A stretch of DNA of 64,000 nt, taken from positions 86,499,572 to 86,563,571 of the forward strand of contig NC_083879.1 of NCBI RefSeq assembly GCF_032452875.1, written 5' to 3'. Under the pieces are notes generated by a model. It did no database searches, had not been told where the DNA came from, and worked only from the letters and a program-made list of their open reading frames with translations. Positions 1-12,009 of the stretch are shown here, one piece after another. The stretch is from Bos javanicus. Its lineage: Eukaryota > Chordata > Mammalia > Artiodactyla > Bovidae. Made by a program: the position numbers and the translations under genes. Every line of letters starts with the position of its first letter. Positions within the stretch are counted from its first letter, which is position 1.

Positions 1-731
1 AGCTGTTGTGGGTTTGGTGGTGTTTTCCTGCAAAGAAGAGATGCTGAAGTCCCTCTCCTCGGGGGCACCCGTGGATGTGACCTTATTTGTAAATAGGTCA
101 AGGTGAGGTCACAGTGGATTAAACGGACTCTAATCTAATCCCTGGCGCCCACAGGGAGGATGCCCCTCGAGGACACCACCACCAGTCACCCAGGGAGAGG
201 CCCGAGTGACCCAAGACAGAGGCGGAGGGGCGCTGCTGACAGGCGAGGAGCACAGGGTCCCCAGGAGCCGCCAGGAGCTGGGCGAGGCAAGGAAGGGCCC
301 CCAGGCCCGTCGGAGGGGGCCCGGCCACGCCCACACCTCCCTGACTTCCGGCCTCCGCACCCCTGCTGTTTCATGCGTTTTGGTACTGCCTCGAGCCAAC
401 CAGCACCAAGACCCAGCCTCCAGTCCAACACCCTCCTCTGGACCCGCACATCTGGAGCAGGTGAGCCGAGGGCCCAGGAACCGGGGGCGCTTCTTTCCCC
501 CACGGCCCTCTCCATCCTCACACGGATCCTCCTCTTTTCAGCCTTCACAGTTTCCTTTCTTCTCAACATCTCACTACAGTAACAGTGCTGCATATTGCGG
601 GATTTTTAAAAATAGGCTTATTTTTTTTAAGATTCACAGTAAAATTGAATGGAATATACAGAGATTTCTGCAGGTTAGTAAGATGTAGTCTAAGTGTACA
701 TATCTTCATCACCAAGGAGAATACACTCCAG
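1..731. other. Left-edge sequence, no gene recognised
   Basis: The first part (about 150-560) is GC-rich and gives overlapping open frames on both strands with low-complexity Pro/Arg/Gly composition. None resembles a known protein and none has convincing splice sites, so I treat them as chance frames. From about 590 the sequence becomes AT-rich. Nothing else is identifiable before the SINE that begins at 732. Confidence 0.5.
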
Positions 732-947
732 GCTTCCCTCGTGGCTCAGACGCTAAAGAATCCACCTGCCAATGCAGGAGACACAGGTTCGATCCCCAGG
801 TCGCAAAGATCCCCTGGAGAAGGAAATGGCAGCCCACTCCAGCATTCCTGCCTGGAGCATCCCATGGACAGAGGAGCCTAGCGGACTACAGTCCATGGGG
901 TTGCAAAGGATGGGACACAACTTAGCAACTAAACCACCACCGCCAAG
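732..947 (+). mobile_element. Bov-tA type SINE
   Basis: tRNA-derived ruminant SINE in + orientation. The 5' part reads as the usual Bov-tA head (cttccctcgtggctcagac, then the B-box-like ggttcgatcccc), followed by the BovA body with ggagaaggaaatggcagccc and the cccatggacagaggagcc block, and a tail near 930-947. The element is bounded by an imperfect direct repeat of about 35 bp (697-731 and 948-984), longer than a normal target-site duplication. Confidence 0.9.
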
Positions 948-1317
948 TACAAATGTCTTCGTCACTTAGGAAAATACACTCCAGATTAAATGACCTGGTG
1001 GGGCTGGGAGGTCACTTCCTCAGTTTCTCCATCTGTAAAGTGAGTGGCGGGACAACCTCGGATTGAAATGCTGACCCTGCTGTAGCTCCTCCTCAAGGAT
1101 CTTCCTAAAAGACAAGTGGACCCACACCCTCTTGGACACAAACTGTCCAGTTTAAGCCACAGTGAAGAAATTCTCCTGACAAAGTCAACAGAGACATTCT
1201 TCAAGAACCACGGGGACTGGGTTCTAAGCCCTCTGTGGGAACAGCCCCTAACAAGCATGGCCTTTGGCACCTAAACACGCAGCCCCTGACGGTGGGTAGA
1301 GGTCAGACGGAGACTGT

Positions 1318-1453
1318 CTGGATGTGGCTGGCACTGAGTGAGGACCCTCCAAGGCAAGGACACCATGACTTTGGACCACACGAATCTGGATGTGGCTGGC
1401 ACTAAGTGAGGACCCTCTAAGGCAAGGACACCATGACTCTGGACCACACAAAG
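1318..1453. repeat. 68-bp tandem duplication, two copies
   Basis: Two adjacent copies of about 68 bp, 1318-1385 and 1386-1453, differ at only a few positions. Both carry the words ctggatgtggctggcact and aaggacaccatgact. No coding role is apparent. This is the only structure seen between the SINE ending at 947 and the BovB beginning at 1630. Confidence 0.85.
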
Positions 1454-2564
1454 ACCAGAAGGCCGGGAAGGTATATATTTTTTCCGCCAACACTCTTTTC
1501 TGATTTACAGATTTGTACTTCTCTTCTTTAAATGGTCAAGTTATTCTTGATGTGTAAAGACTAACAATGTCTTTTACTGGGAATAATCCATTTTAGATTA
1601 GAGAATTAATGTTCTCCTGGTATTTATATCAGTTCAGTTCAGTCGCTCAGTTGTGTCCAACTCTTTGCAACCCCACGGACTGCAGCACGCCAGGCCTCCC
1701 TGTCCATCACCAACTCCCGGAGTTTACTCAGACTCATGTCCATCGAGTCAGTGATGCCTTCCAACCATCCCATCCTCTGTCATCCCCTTCTCCTCCTGCC
1801 TTAAATCTTTCCCAGCATCAGGGTCTTTTCAAATGAGTCAGCTCTTCAAATCAGGTGGCCAAAGTATTGGAGCTTCAGCTCAGCATCAGTCCTTCCAATG
1901 ACTATTCAGGACTGATTTCCTTTAGAATTGACTGCTTGACTCTGCTTGCAAGGGACTCTCAAGAGTCTTCTCCAACACCACAGTTCAAGAGCATCAATTC
2001 TTCGACGTTCAACTTTCTTTATAGTCCAACTCTCACATCCATACATGACTACTGGAAAAACCATAGCCTTAACTAGATGGACCTTTGTTGGCAAAGTAAT
2101 GTCTCTACTTTGGAATATGCTGTCTAGGTTGGTCATAACTTTTCTTCCAAGGAGCAAGCGTCTTAATTTCATGGCTCTAATCAATTCCCGCAGTAATTTT
2201 GGAGCCCCCAAAAATAAAGTCTGTCACTGTTTCCACTGTTTCCCCATCTATTTCCCATGAAGTGATGGGACCAGATGCCATGATCTTAGTTTTCTGAATG
2301 TTGAGTTTTAAGTCAACTTTTTTACTCTCCTCTTTCACTTTCATCAACAGGCTCTTTAGTTCTTCAGTTTCTGCCATAAGAGTGGTGTCATCTGCGTATC
2401 GGAGGATATTGATATTTCTCCCAGCAATCTTGATTCCAGTTTGTGCTTCATCCAGCCTGGCATTTCACATGATGTACTCTGCATAGAAGTTAAATAAGCA
2501 GGGTGACAATATATAGCCTTGACATACTCCTTTTCCTATTTAGAACCAGTCTGTTGTTCCACAT

Positions 2565-2695
2565 GGAGAAGGAAATGGCAACCCACTCCAGTGTTCTTGC
2601 CTGGAGAATCCCAGGGACGGGGGAGCCTGGTGGGCTGCCGTCTATGGGGTCGCACAGAGTCGGACACAACTGAAGCGACTTAGCAGCAGCAGCAG
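2565..2695 (+). mobile_element. BovA-type SINE nested in BovB
   Basis: A headless SINE body starting gagaaggaaatggcaaccc and ending in the tail gcgacttagcagcagcagcag. It sits inside the antisense BovB. The flanks ttgttcca (left) and ttattcca (right) are a slightly diverged target duplication of the BovB word. It is younger than the host BovB. Its relative age against the LTR insertion cannot be read from position alone. Confidence 0.9.
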
Positions 2696-3076
2696 TTATT
2701 CCATGTCCAGTTCTAACTGTTGCTTCCTGACCTGCATACAGATTTCTCAAGAGGCAGGTCAGGTGGTCTGGTATTCCCATCTCTTTCAGAATTTTCCACA
2801 AAGTCAAAGGCTTTGGCATAGTCAGTAAAGCAGAAGTAGTTTTTCTGGAACTCTATTGTTTTTTTGACGATCCAGTGGATGTTGGCAATTTGATCTCTGG
2901 TTCCTCTGCCTTTTCTAAATCCAGCTTGAACATCTGGAAGTTCATAGTTCATGTACTGTTGAAGCCTGGCTTGGAGAATTTTGAGCATTATTTTGCTAGC
3001 GTGTGAGATGAGTGCAATTGTGTGGTAGTTTGAGCATTTTTTGGCATTGCCTTTCTTTGGGATTGGAATGAAAACT

Positions 3077-4364
3077 TGCCGGGGACCAGCCCCGGCTGAT
3101 CCAGGGTATTCGAAGGAGAGACGGCATAGGCGAGGATCAGGATACGATAGCTTCAATTAGATATTAATTAGAGATACAAAGAGTAATAGAATAAGGATAG
3201 CTCAGTAGGAAAATTCAGTGGAGAAAAGAGGCTGAGTAGCTTGGTTTACGCGGGGGACCAATAAAACTTCAAGACAAGAAGTTTGCACCACTTACGTAGT
3301 CCGCAGGCGTCCTTCCGTTCTCCCGAAGGAGAGGAGACACTGAGGCCTCCCCGGTCGGATCTTAGAAGCCCAGGCAAAATTAGTAAGCTTGGTGGGTTCC
3401 ACGCTCCAGATGGAGACTCAGCCAGAGGGAGAGAGAGACATGGGGAGACCAGTATTTCGAGAAACTGATCCCAATTCTTTATTTTCCAGAGTCTACTTTT
3501 ATACACTGAGATGTTATGCAAAAGTCACGTGGGGTCAGCAGTCCTGACTTTTATCAAAGTCAGGTGCTTCATACAAATGTATACAGAGGTCTTAGGGGTG
3601 TTACATCATCTTCTGGCCAGGGGGGCCTGCTGACAATTTACGACCCTCTCCTTGTGACAGCGGTCAGTCAATCAGGACACTTATTTCTCCAGGGCTGATT
3701 ATTCTCAAAACAGACGCCACCCAAATAAAGTTACATTCCTACAGGGTGAGGGTGTAGTGGGTTTTAGTTAAGGAAAGAATTTACTTAGCCTAAGGTCTAA
3801 CGTGATTAATATCAAAGGTTAATACTTATTCCTTCTATATATTCATTAATGTGTGTAAGGGCAGGGGATGTGGAGACGTAGCAACAAACATTGGCTCAAC
3901 AAATGAAAAACCCTTCACCAACACAGTTTCTAATTAGCCCACTATACTTATAGTTTTCTAACTTCTCTAAAGAACCTGTTTTTAGAGGGTTTAAAGCATC
4001 TCGTGCCTCTCACGGTTGGGAGGCTGTGAGCAATCACATGTGGCCCGACGAGCCTGTCAGGCAGGCTAAAGAACCTTCAGAGGAGTTTGTAGGTTAAAAC
4101 ACTCTTGTCACACCCAAGAGTTTTTATTGACTGGAGCTCTAGGTTAACTCCTTCTCTGAAAGAGGTGGTGGGGGACAGCCCCCCGTAAAGTCAGAGGTGT
4201 AGGTAAGAGCACAAAGTAGTAAAGTAGGCAGGCTCTGGTTATGGGGGTAGATGCTCGAGGATTTCCAGGGGGACTCCTGAGGCTCGATCCCGCCTTTGCG
4301 TATGTCGAGCCTCCTTCCTCATGACCTTTGTCACGGGCGGAGTACCTCACTCTGGCCCCCAACA
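3077..4364 (-). mobile_element. Solo LTR of a class II (ERVK-like) endogenous retrovirus
   Basis: A 1288-bp block beginning TGTTGGGGGCC and ending CCCCGGCA on the - strand (TG...CA termini), bounded by a perfect 6-bp duplication AAAACT at 3071-3076 and 4365-4370. Six base pairs is typical of class II retroviruses. Precise excision of the block restores a continuous BovB. The - strand poly(A) signal AATAAA lies in the CAATAAAAACTC word near 4135-4118. No gag, pol or env remains, so this is a solo LTR formed by recombination between the two LTRs. It resembles the bovine family I remember as BTLTR1 (name from memory). Confidence 0.9.
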
Positions 4365-5695
4365 AAAACTGACCTTTTCCAGTCCTGTGGCCACTGCTGA
4401 GTTTTCCAAATTTGCTGGCATATTGAGTGCAGCACTTTCACAGCATCATCTTTCAGGATTTGAAATAGCTCCACTGTAATTCCATCACCTCCACTACCTT
4501 TGTTTGTAGTGATGCTTCCTAAGGCCCACTTGACTTTGCATTCCAGGATGTCTGGCTCTAGGTGAGTGATCACACCATCGTGATTATCTGGGTCATGAAG
4601 GTCTTTTTTCAACAGTTCTTCTGTGTATTCTTGCCACTTCTTAATATCTTCTGCTTCTGTTAGGTCCATACCATTTCTGTCCTTTACCAAGCCCATCTTT
4701 GCATGAAATGTTCCCTTGGTATCTCTAATTTTCTTGAAGAGATCTCTAGTCTTTCCCATTCTATTCTTTTCCTCTATTTCTTTGCATTGATCACTGAGGA
4801 AGGCTTTCTTATCTCTCCTTGCTATTCTTTGGAACTCTGCATTCAAATGGGTATATATATCCTTTTCTCCTTTGCTTTTCACTTCTCTTCTTTTCACAGC
4901 TATTTGTAAGGCCTCCTCAGACAACCATTTTGCCTTTTTGCATTTCTTTTTCTTGGGGATGGTCTTGATCCCTGTCTCCTGTACAAAGTCATGAACCTCC
5001 GTCCATAGTTCTTCAGGCACTCTGTCTCTCAGATCTATGCCCTTGAATCTATTTGTCACTTCCACTGTATAATCATCAGGGATCTGACTTAGGTCATACC
5101 TGAATGGTTGAGTCCTTTCCCCACTTTCTTCAATTTAAGTCTGAATTTGGCAATAAGGAGTCCATGATCTGAGTCAGTCAGCTCCCAGTCTTGTTTTTGC
5201 TGACTGTATAGAGCTCCCCCATCTTTGGCTTCAAAGAATATAATCAATCTGATTTTGGTGTTGACCATCTGGTGATGTCCATGTGTAGTCTTCTCTTGTG
5301 TTGTTGGGACTGGATTTTTGCTATGACCACTGCATTCTCTTGGTATTTATATATGACAGCCTCATTCAATCACCTTCTGACCTAAAAATTGTATTTGTTT
5401 TAGGACTGAAATATGGACATTGTAACCTGAATCCCCTGTGTGAAGAATTCTAAAAGCAAGGGGTCATAGTGCAAACATTTTTTTCATCTTAAAAACATAC
5501 ACAAACAGGAAAAGAAAATGGAAAAAGTTCATGTCATACATGTGCAAAAATTCATTGTGCCAACTTCAGAATCTGTCTTAATCTGTTTTGAAATGAACTT
5601 GATCTTTGACACTTAATTCCTTCTATCAACAGCAAGATTCAAGGCTCTAATTTGTAGAGGTTTATAAAACAGGGAAAAAACTTTCTAAATATCAA

Positions 5696-5902
5696 GTGTT
5701 CAGCTGCTTCAGCTGTGTCCTACTCTTTGAGACCCCATGGACTGTGGCCCACCAGGCTCCTTTGTCCATGTGATTTCCCAGGCAAGAATACTGGAGTGAG
5801 CTGCCATGCCCTCTTCCAGGGGATCTTCCCAACCCAGATATCGAACCCACATCTCCTGCATTGCAGGCAGACTCTTTACCAGCTGAACCATTAGGGAAGC
5901 CC
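5696..5902 (-). mobile_element. Bov-tA SINE
   Basis: Antisense SINE: the tail side begins ttcagctgcttcagctgtg and the tRNA-like head ends in accattagggaagccc at 5902. A 9-bp target duplication aaatatcaa is seen at 5687-5695 and 5903-5911. Confidence 0.92.
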
Positions 5903-5911
5903 AAATATCAA

Positions 5912-8900
5912 ATAGTGCTCACAGAACCAGAACGTAAATGAAGTGGATGTAGTCTAGTGCCAGATTTAATTCATTTGCACATACATGGAATCTTTTTTCC
6001 TTAAGGATCAAACATTTGGGGCTGTATTGGGATCTCCTTGGAACTGAAAGTTTTAGAAGTGGAGGCGCTGAGAAATTCTAACAGCTCTCGACATCTAAGC
6101 TCTTGATGGCGGCTCTGTGTACTCTCCTGCATCTTGGAAAGCTTTTTCTAAGTAGAAGACTTTTAAAATTCAGAAGTTGAAACCCCCTCTCTGCTGAAGA
6201 GAAGACAGAAGCCACTCTTAGGCATTACAAATATTATCCATCCTATGTTCAACATCAAAAGCTACAAACCAACAAAAAGACAAAATAGTCAAGGGAGGAA
6301 AGAGCACACAGGAGAACACACGTTTTCCCCTTAAAATGTCGATGGGTCTTCACAGACCCACTTGCAGGAGCCACAGGGCAATGGCACCCCTCCTGAGAGA
6401 GAGACCCCAGGCTCTGAGGACCCCTCGCCCAGCAAGAGGCTCAGCCCCTGTCCTCAAGCCCCTCCCCTCCCAACACTCACTTGGCTTCCAGAACAGCTTT
6501 AGAGCAACCCATGCACGTTTACTTCACAAGCACGCACTCGACGGCACACGCAACTTGTGCTTACTAAACATTTCTCTGCCTCGCCACACACCGCTGGCCA
6601 ACGCACAACGAGATTAGCAGTGAGTACCAAAACCCAGAGGATAAATCAATTACACTTCCATGTAATTCTTTTTGGCTCTAAATTCTGTGGGCGTTTCTAA
6701 TTTATAACAGTTTCTCTGGCTATCATGTTCCGATTAGCAAATATAGAAAAAAATTGTTGTACTACAGCAGCCTGGATGGCGTTTGGTTTTCCTTTTTTCT
6801 GTTTCCACAGTCCCTGAAGCTCATTCAAAGGGTCCACCCCCCATAATCCAAACAAAAAGCATTTACTAAATAACTAGTATAGTGATGTCTCACTCAAGTG
6901 ATTTTAAGGACAAGTGAACAAAGATAAAACTTTACCAAGAAAACATGCTAACAGAGGGTCTCGGTGGTCTCAGGGTGAGTCTGAATTTTTGTCCAGAACA
7001 TTCCTGTGATGCACAAGAGAGTAAGCGGGAAGGAGGGATGGGGGAGGGCAAAGACAACCAGAACTTCTAATTCAACCTTAGAAGGCAGGTCCACTCCAAT
7101 CTCAACTATATTGTACAATAAAATTGATGCTTCATCTGATGGTACATAACACTTTTTACTATATTTGCAAAAGTGTCTTTTGGTTACATATTCCAAAACC
7201 TTGCAAAAACAAATTAGCAGTTTCTCATTAACTGGGCCTTTAAAAGGTTTAAAACGACTGGGTTTAGCTGTGGTAATTTAGTAATAATGCTATCTCGGTT
7301 TTGACTTCAGATTTTGGAAGCATCTATCTTTATGTCTGTCTTCCCCCAACAAAACCCCTAAAACAGGTCTTCTCAAACAATCTGTGGGGAAGCCCTGTTT
7401 GCTTTTTGATTCCAACCCATTGAAGACACTACTCTGCAAATTTAAATGAAGATAAAATGCTAAGAAAATAAAAAGCAAATACAAAATACCAGCCCTAATC
7501 AGAAGAAACATCCTGTGTCAAGTGACTGAAACGCTTTCTAGGCTGTCTCTCCATTTCCATGTTACCGTGGACTAACAAGCAGTTTGGAGCACAAGTCATC
7601 TGAGACGGGGCACTGCATCGTGTGGCCTAGACTGTGGTTCCCAAAGTGTGTGCCTGGGTACCCAGGGGTGCCGCAGTAAACCCACAGGACATGGAGAGAC
7701 TGTTTGCATTTTCACAGGGAAGACCCTGGCTCTCAGCTTCGGTGGTCCAGCTGGTGCACCCCACAGACTAGCCACTGGCTGCACTAGTTCACCATTTTCC
7801 GTATCAGGCTGTACTCCATTCCTTCCCATAACATCGTGTTTGCAAAGCCTGATGTTCAACAGTCGCTGACATAAAAAGCAAGTATGCTCTGAAATCCATG
7901 TTGAGCAGGAAGGGACTGGGGCAGAGCCCAGTCTGATCACACGTGTCCACATGTCATTCAGCACCCAGTGGACATATGTCATCCCGTGGACATCAAATCC
8001 CCTTGATAAGGAATTCTGGAGACTGGAAAATGAAGCAAAAATATTGTTTCTTTTTCCTTCAGTTTCATAAATTCTCATTGTTTGGACCTAACTACCGAAT
8101 AAACAGACCTGTTCAGGGTTTGTTCTGGCCTCAAGCACTGAGGAAAAAATCACTGCAGCTTTGCAGCCACCAGGAAGGAGCGGGTCACTCCGTGCTGTGC
8201 GTTCTGAGGGGGTGCCCGTTAGGCACTCACTAAGTGAACAGTTGACTCGGTCCATCAGTCCTCCTCCACCTCAGGAATATGCAGGGTCTCAGTAACCTCC
8301 CAGATTCCATGCAGAGGTTTCTGTTGAATCATGAAGATGCCGTAAGTGGTGCCCGCTATTCCCCCCTCACCTTTAAGTCTCACATGTCCAGTGGGAGACC
8401 TTCTCCTTACCTTGACACCATCCGGGACTCTCACATGCTATTTTGCTCAAAAAGGATGAGAATGAAGCGGTTGGGGGCAGAAGGTGATGACTGTTCTGGA
8501 AATTCTTATTTGTGGAGAAAGTCTCGCATCTTCCGGGTAACACATCGGTCCAGGGTGAAAGGAGGGCAGAGCCCAGGAGGGGCCTGGAGAGCTGTTTTGA
8601 GTGCGGGATGCAAACTGTCCGCGTTGTTAAATAACGAATTAAAACAGAAAGGTTTAAGTCTCCTCAGATTTCCTTCTCCTCTAAATCGTTCATTACTCCG
8701 GGGTGTTTTAACTAATGTTTTCCCCATTTGACATTTGGACCCACTCGACTTTTAAAAAGTCACAAATTGTCCCTAATAACAGCACAAATTATGTCAGCTG
8801 TTGACTATCACAGCATTTTTTAGCACTTTATCTTTTCCCCGTTACAGTGCAATCATTTTCATTAACCATTCCTCTATCCAAACAAAGTGCCCATTTAGCA

Positions 8901-10680
8901 TAATAATAAAGCAATTTCCTGTTCATTGATGTTGACTGAGTCCACGGAAGTGACACTTGGTGGCTAAAGTCACAGAGCAGAAAAGCGCCAAGGCTCAGTA
9001 GAATCATCCGCCTAGCGCGGCCTGGGCTCCAAGGGGACATCCCCCCCTGCCCGGCATCATGAGGCTTCGGCACTGACCCCCCAACTGCAGGCGATGGGGA
9101 GCAGCTGACCCCCGGCACCCTTAGCCTCACTGATTTTGCCAGAAAACTGAATTTGTTGATCCAGGCCTCCTCTGTTTCCCTCCTCACTCCCAAGTGCATT
9201 CCCAGGAGCCATGCCACAAACGCTGTTCACTGCATACTTGGAAATTGACCTCAGATCCCCCTGGAGCAGATGAAAAGGAGGAGAGTGTTCTTATTTTTAG
9301 AGAAGAAAAACAAGCAAAAAATGTGATCATTCAAAAGAGGGAATCTGTTAAGGACCAGTCATCACAGCGGTGTTTGTGGCCCACTTCCTGTGCCTGGAGA
9401 CACTCTCCACAGACACATGGGTGGTGCCAACCCTCACCACAAGCCCCGCTGAGTACCAGTGTCACTGGGACCTCAACCACTGCCAAGAACCGGGAACAGT
9501 CCCTTGGCACACCCACCAAAATGCCATCTTCATCAGCTTTGACAAAGCTCTTTGCAACCAACAGCTCCCGCAACGGCACTTGCGCTGTAATCCTTCAATT
9601 CTTAGTCCCACACGGCGGACACTGTCACCAGGGCCCAGGTGGGAATAGAGGGCGAGCACTGTGAGTCAGGGCGCTCCCGAGGACCCGGCGGATAAGCAAG
9701 CAAGCTAATGAACAGAGACGTCCGTGTGTGCCCACATGCGTCTATATACATTTCTACTTAAAGGTTTATCTCAGTGATCCTGGCGGGGGCTGGCAAACCT
9801 GAGACCCACAGAGCAGACCACAGGTGGGAACTTTAGGGGAGTTGATGCCACAGGGATTTCCTGAGGCAGAATTTCCCCTCCTCTAAGGAAACCGACCAGG
9901 GGAAGCCCAGCCACGTGAAGAAGGCTGACTGTGGGTGTTACCACGTCTGCAAACACCTCCTAGTGAGGTGCGGGTGTTTGACAGAGTACCTGGGCACTAC
10001 CTGGGCACTGCGGCTGGCCAAGCTGCCACCCACGCTCTCACCACCAGGGCTCTGCCCAGGCTCACCAGGACCCGCGTAGCAGGGTAGACTCAGAGGCCTG
10101 GTCCAGTGCATGAAGAACACGGGCTGAAGCAGAGCTCGGTCCCAGCCAGATGCTGAGAAAGAGGTGTCCTCCCCACAGCATGCGACCCACCTGAGCCGAG
10201 TGAAGGGCGACCTCACGGGGCCAAGGCTGCGGGTCTGCCCTTAAGTACCGGGAACTTGGGGTGCCACCGCGTGCCTCTTTCTGACATATTCCTGCACCCC
10301 CAATGGCACCAGGCATGGCCCCAGGGAAAGTTTTGCATCTGGCTCAGTTGATGCTATTAAACAAGCCACCATCCAGGCAACATCAGAAATTACCAGAAAG
10401 AGTCAGGTGGGGTGGGAGCAGCCGCTAATTCAAGCCCCAGATGCCCCAGTTCAGGACGCAGAGCGAAGCAGAGGGGGCGGCCGGAGCTGCCGGCTGGACC
10501 CACCTCCCGAAGCCAGGGAAGATGGGGACCACCGTGCAGGTGGCCTGGGCAGCTCTCCAGGGACTGCAGGGCGTCCTCCTGCTCATCAGGAGGACTGCCT
10601 CCTGTCTCCCTCCCCAAAGTGAGCATCTTCAATGCCAGCCTCCATCTCCCTACATCTCTGGATAGGCAGGTCTGGGCAGT
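5912..10680. other. Unique non-coding sequence, nothing recognised
   Basis: About 4.8 kb of mixed composition without a recognisable gene, tandem repeat or young ruminant repeat. The longest open frames (for example 8279-8731 + and 7596-8078 -) have no familiar protein sequence, no repeated domain pattern and no consistent splice signals. Old degraded repeats may be present but could not be named by eye. Confidence 0.45.
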
Positions 10681-11840
10681 GAGATGGGTGACAGGAGAGG
10701 GGTGACAGGAGAGGGGGTGACAGGAGTGGGTGACAGTAGAGGGGTGACAGGAGAGGGGGTGACAGGAGAGGGGTGACAGGAGGGGGTGACAGGAGGGGGT
10801 GACAGGAGAGGGGTGACAGGAGGGGGTGACAGGAGGGGGGGTGACAGGAGGGGGTGACAGGAGAGAGGGTGGCAGGAGAGGGGGTGGTAGGAGGGGTGAC
10901 AGGAGAGAGGGTGACAGGAGAGGGGTGACAGGAGAGGGGTGACAGGAGGGGGTGACAGGAGAGGGGGTGGCAGGAGAGGGGGTGACAGGAGAGGGGTGGT
11001 AGGAGGGGTGACAGGAGGGGGTGACAGGAGGGACGGAGGTGACAGGAGGGGGTGACAGGAGAGAGGGTGACAGGAGGGGGTGACAGGAGAGGGGATAGCA
11101 AGAGAGGGGGTGACAGGAGAGGGGTGACAGGAGGGGGTGACAGGAGAGGGGGTGGCAGGAGAGGGGGTGACAGGAGAGGGGTGACAGGAGAGGGGGTAGC
11201 AAGAGAGGGGGTGGTAGGAGGGGTGACAGGAGAGGGGTGACAGGAGGGGGTGACAGGAGAGGGGGTGACAGGAGAGGGGTGACAGGAGAGAGGGTGACAG
11301 GAGGGGGTGACAGGAGAGGGGGTAGCAAGAGAGGGGGTGGTAGGAGGGGTGACAGGAGAGGGGGTGACAGGAGAGGGGAGACAGGAGAGAGGGTGACAGG
11401 AGGGGGTGACAGGAGAGGGGGTGGCAGGAGAGGGGGTGGCAGGAGAGGGGGTGACAGGAGAGGGGTGGTAGGAGGGGTGACAGGAGGGGATGACAGGAGA
11501 GAGGGTGACAGGAGGGGGTGACAGGAGAGGGGGTAGCAAGAGAGGGGGTGGTAGGAGGGGTGACAGGAGAGGGGGGTGACAGGAGAGGGGGTGACAGGAG
11601 GGGGGTGACAGGAGATGGGTGACAGGAGGGGGTGACAGGAGAGAGGGTGACAGCAGGGGGTGACAGGAGGGGGTGACAGGAGAGAGGGTGACAGCAGGGG
11701 GTGACAGGAGGGGGTGACAGGAGAGGGGTGACAGGAGAGGGGTGACAGGAGGAGGTGACAGGAGAGGGGGTGACAGGAGAGGGGGTGACAGGAGAGGAGT
11801 GACAGGAGGGGATGGTAGGAGGGGGTTGGTAGGAGAGGGT
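10681..11840. repeat. G-rich minisatellite, GTGACAGGAGAGGGG family
   Basis: About 1.16 kb of tandem units of roughly 13-16 bp built from gtgacaggagggg and gtgacaggagaggggg, with variant units (ggtggcagga, ggtagcaaga, ggtggtagga). The variants recur in the same order in higher-order blocks (for example around 11085-11230, 11265-11350 and 11500-11570), which points to block duplication. The + strand is purine and G-rich with frequent GGGG runs, so G-quadruplex formation is possible. The very long - strand open frames here (up to 429 codons of Ser/Pro/His/Leu/Thr) are a by-product of the repeat. Confidence 0.97.
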
Positions 11841-12009
11841 GTAGTGATTTTCTTTCTCCCTTCCTTCCTTCTTGTTTTTTAGAAATGGAATTTTAAAACA
11901 GCCAGCAACTAAGGCAAACCCGGAGGATAACTGTCTCAACCATTTGCATAATGCAGGGCTCAGGGGGAGGACGCAGGCAGGCCTTTGATTTGTGTGACAC
12001 AGTCTAAAA

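Larger units (their letters stand above)
1630..5343 (-). mobile_element. BovB (RTE) LINE, 5'-truncated, with two nested insertions
   Basis: On the - strand this reads as BovB: the 3' terminus (cagttcagttcag in + orientation) is at 1630 and the truncated 5' end lies near 5335-5343. Removing the nested SINE (2565-2695) and LTR (3077-4364) leaves about 2.3 kb against roughly 3.2 kb for a full element. The - strand frame 5065-4331 is an open BovB stretch between the endonuclease and reverse transcriptase regions. 3156-2713 carries the RT motif with FTDYAKAFD. The catalytic YADD codons are intact at 2398-2387. The frame is broken by the LTR and SINE, so no protein is made. A target-site duplication, ggtatttatat, is perfect at 1619-1629 and 5342-5352. 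Confidence 0.93.

Noticed and set aside
3077..4364. Proviral genes in the ERV insertion
   Set aside because: Only one LTR-length block with TG...CA ends and a 6-bp duplication is present; there is no internal region.
4331..5065. 244-codon - strand open frame as a cellular gene
   Set aside because: It is BovB coding sequence between the endonuclease and RT regions and is cut off by the LTR insertion at 4364.
10681..11840. CRISPR-like array
   Set aside because: Direct tandem units without unique spacers, in a mammalian genome; a minisatellite.
10390..11939. Open frames of 312-429 codons on the - strand (Ser/Pro/His/Leu/Thr repeats)
   Set aside because: They exist only because the minisatellite unit lacks stop codons in these frames; all three - strand frames are open and repetitive.
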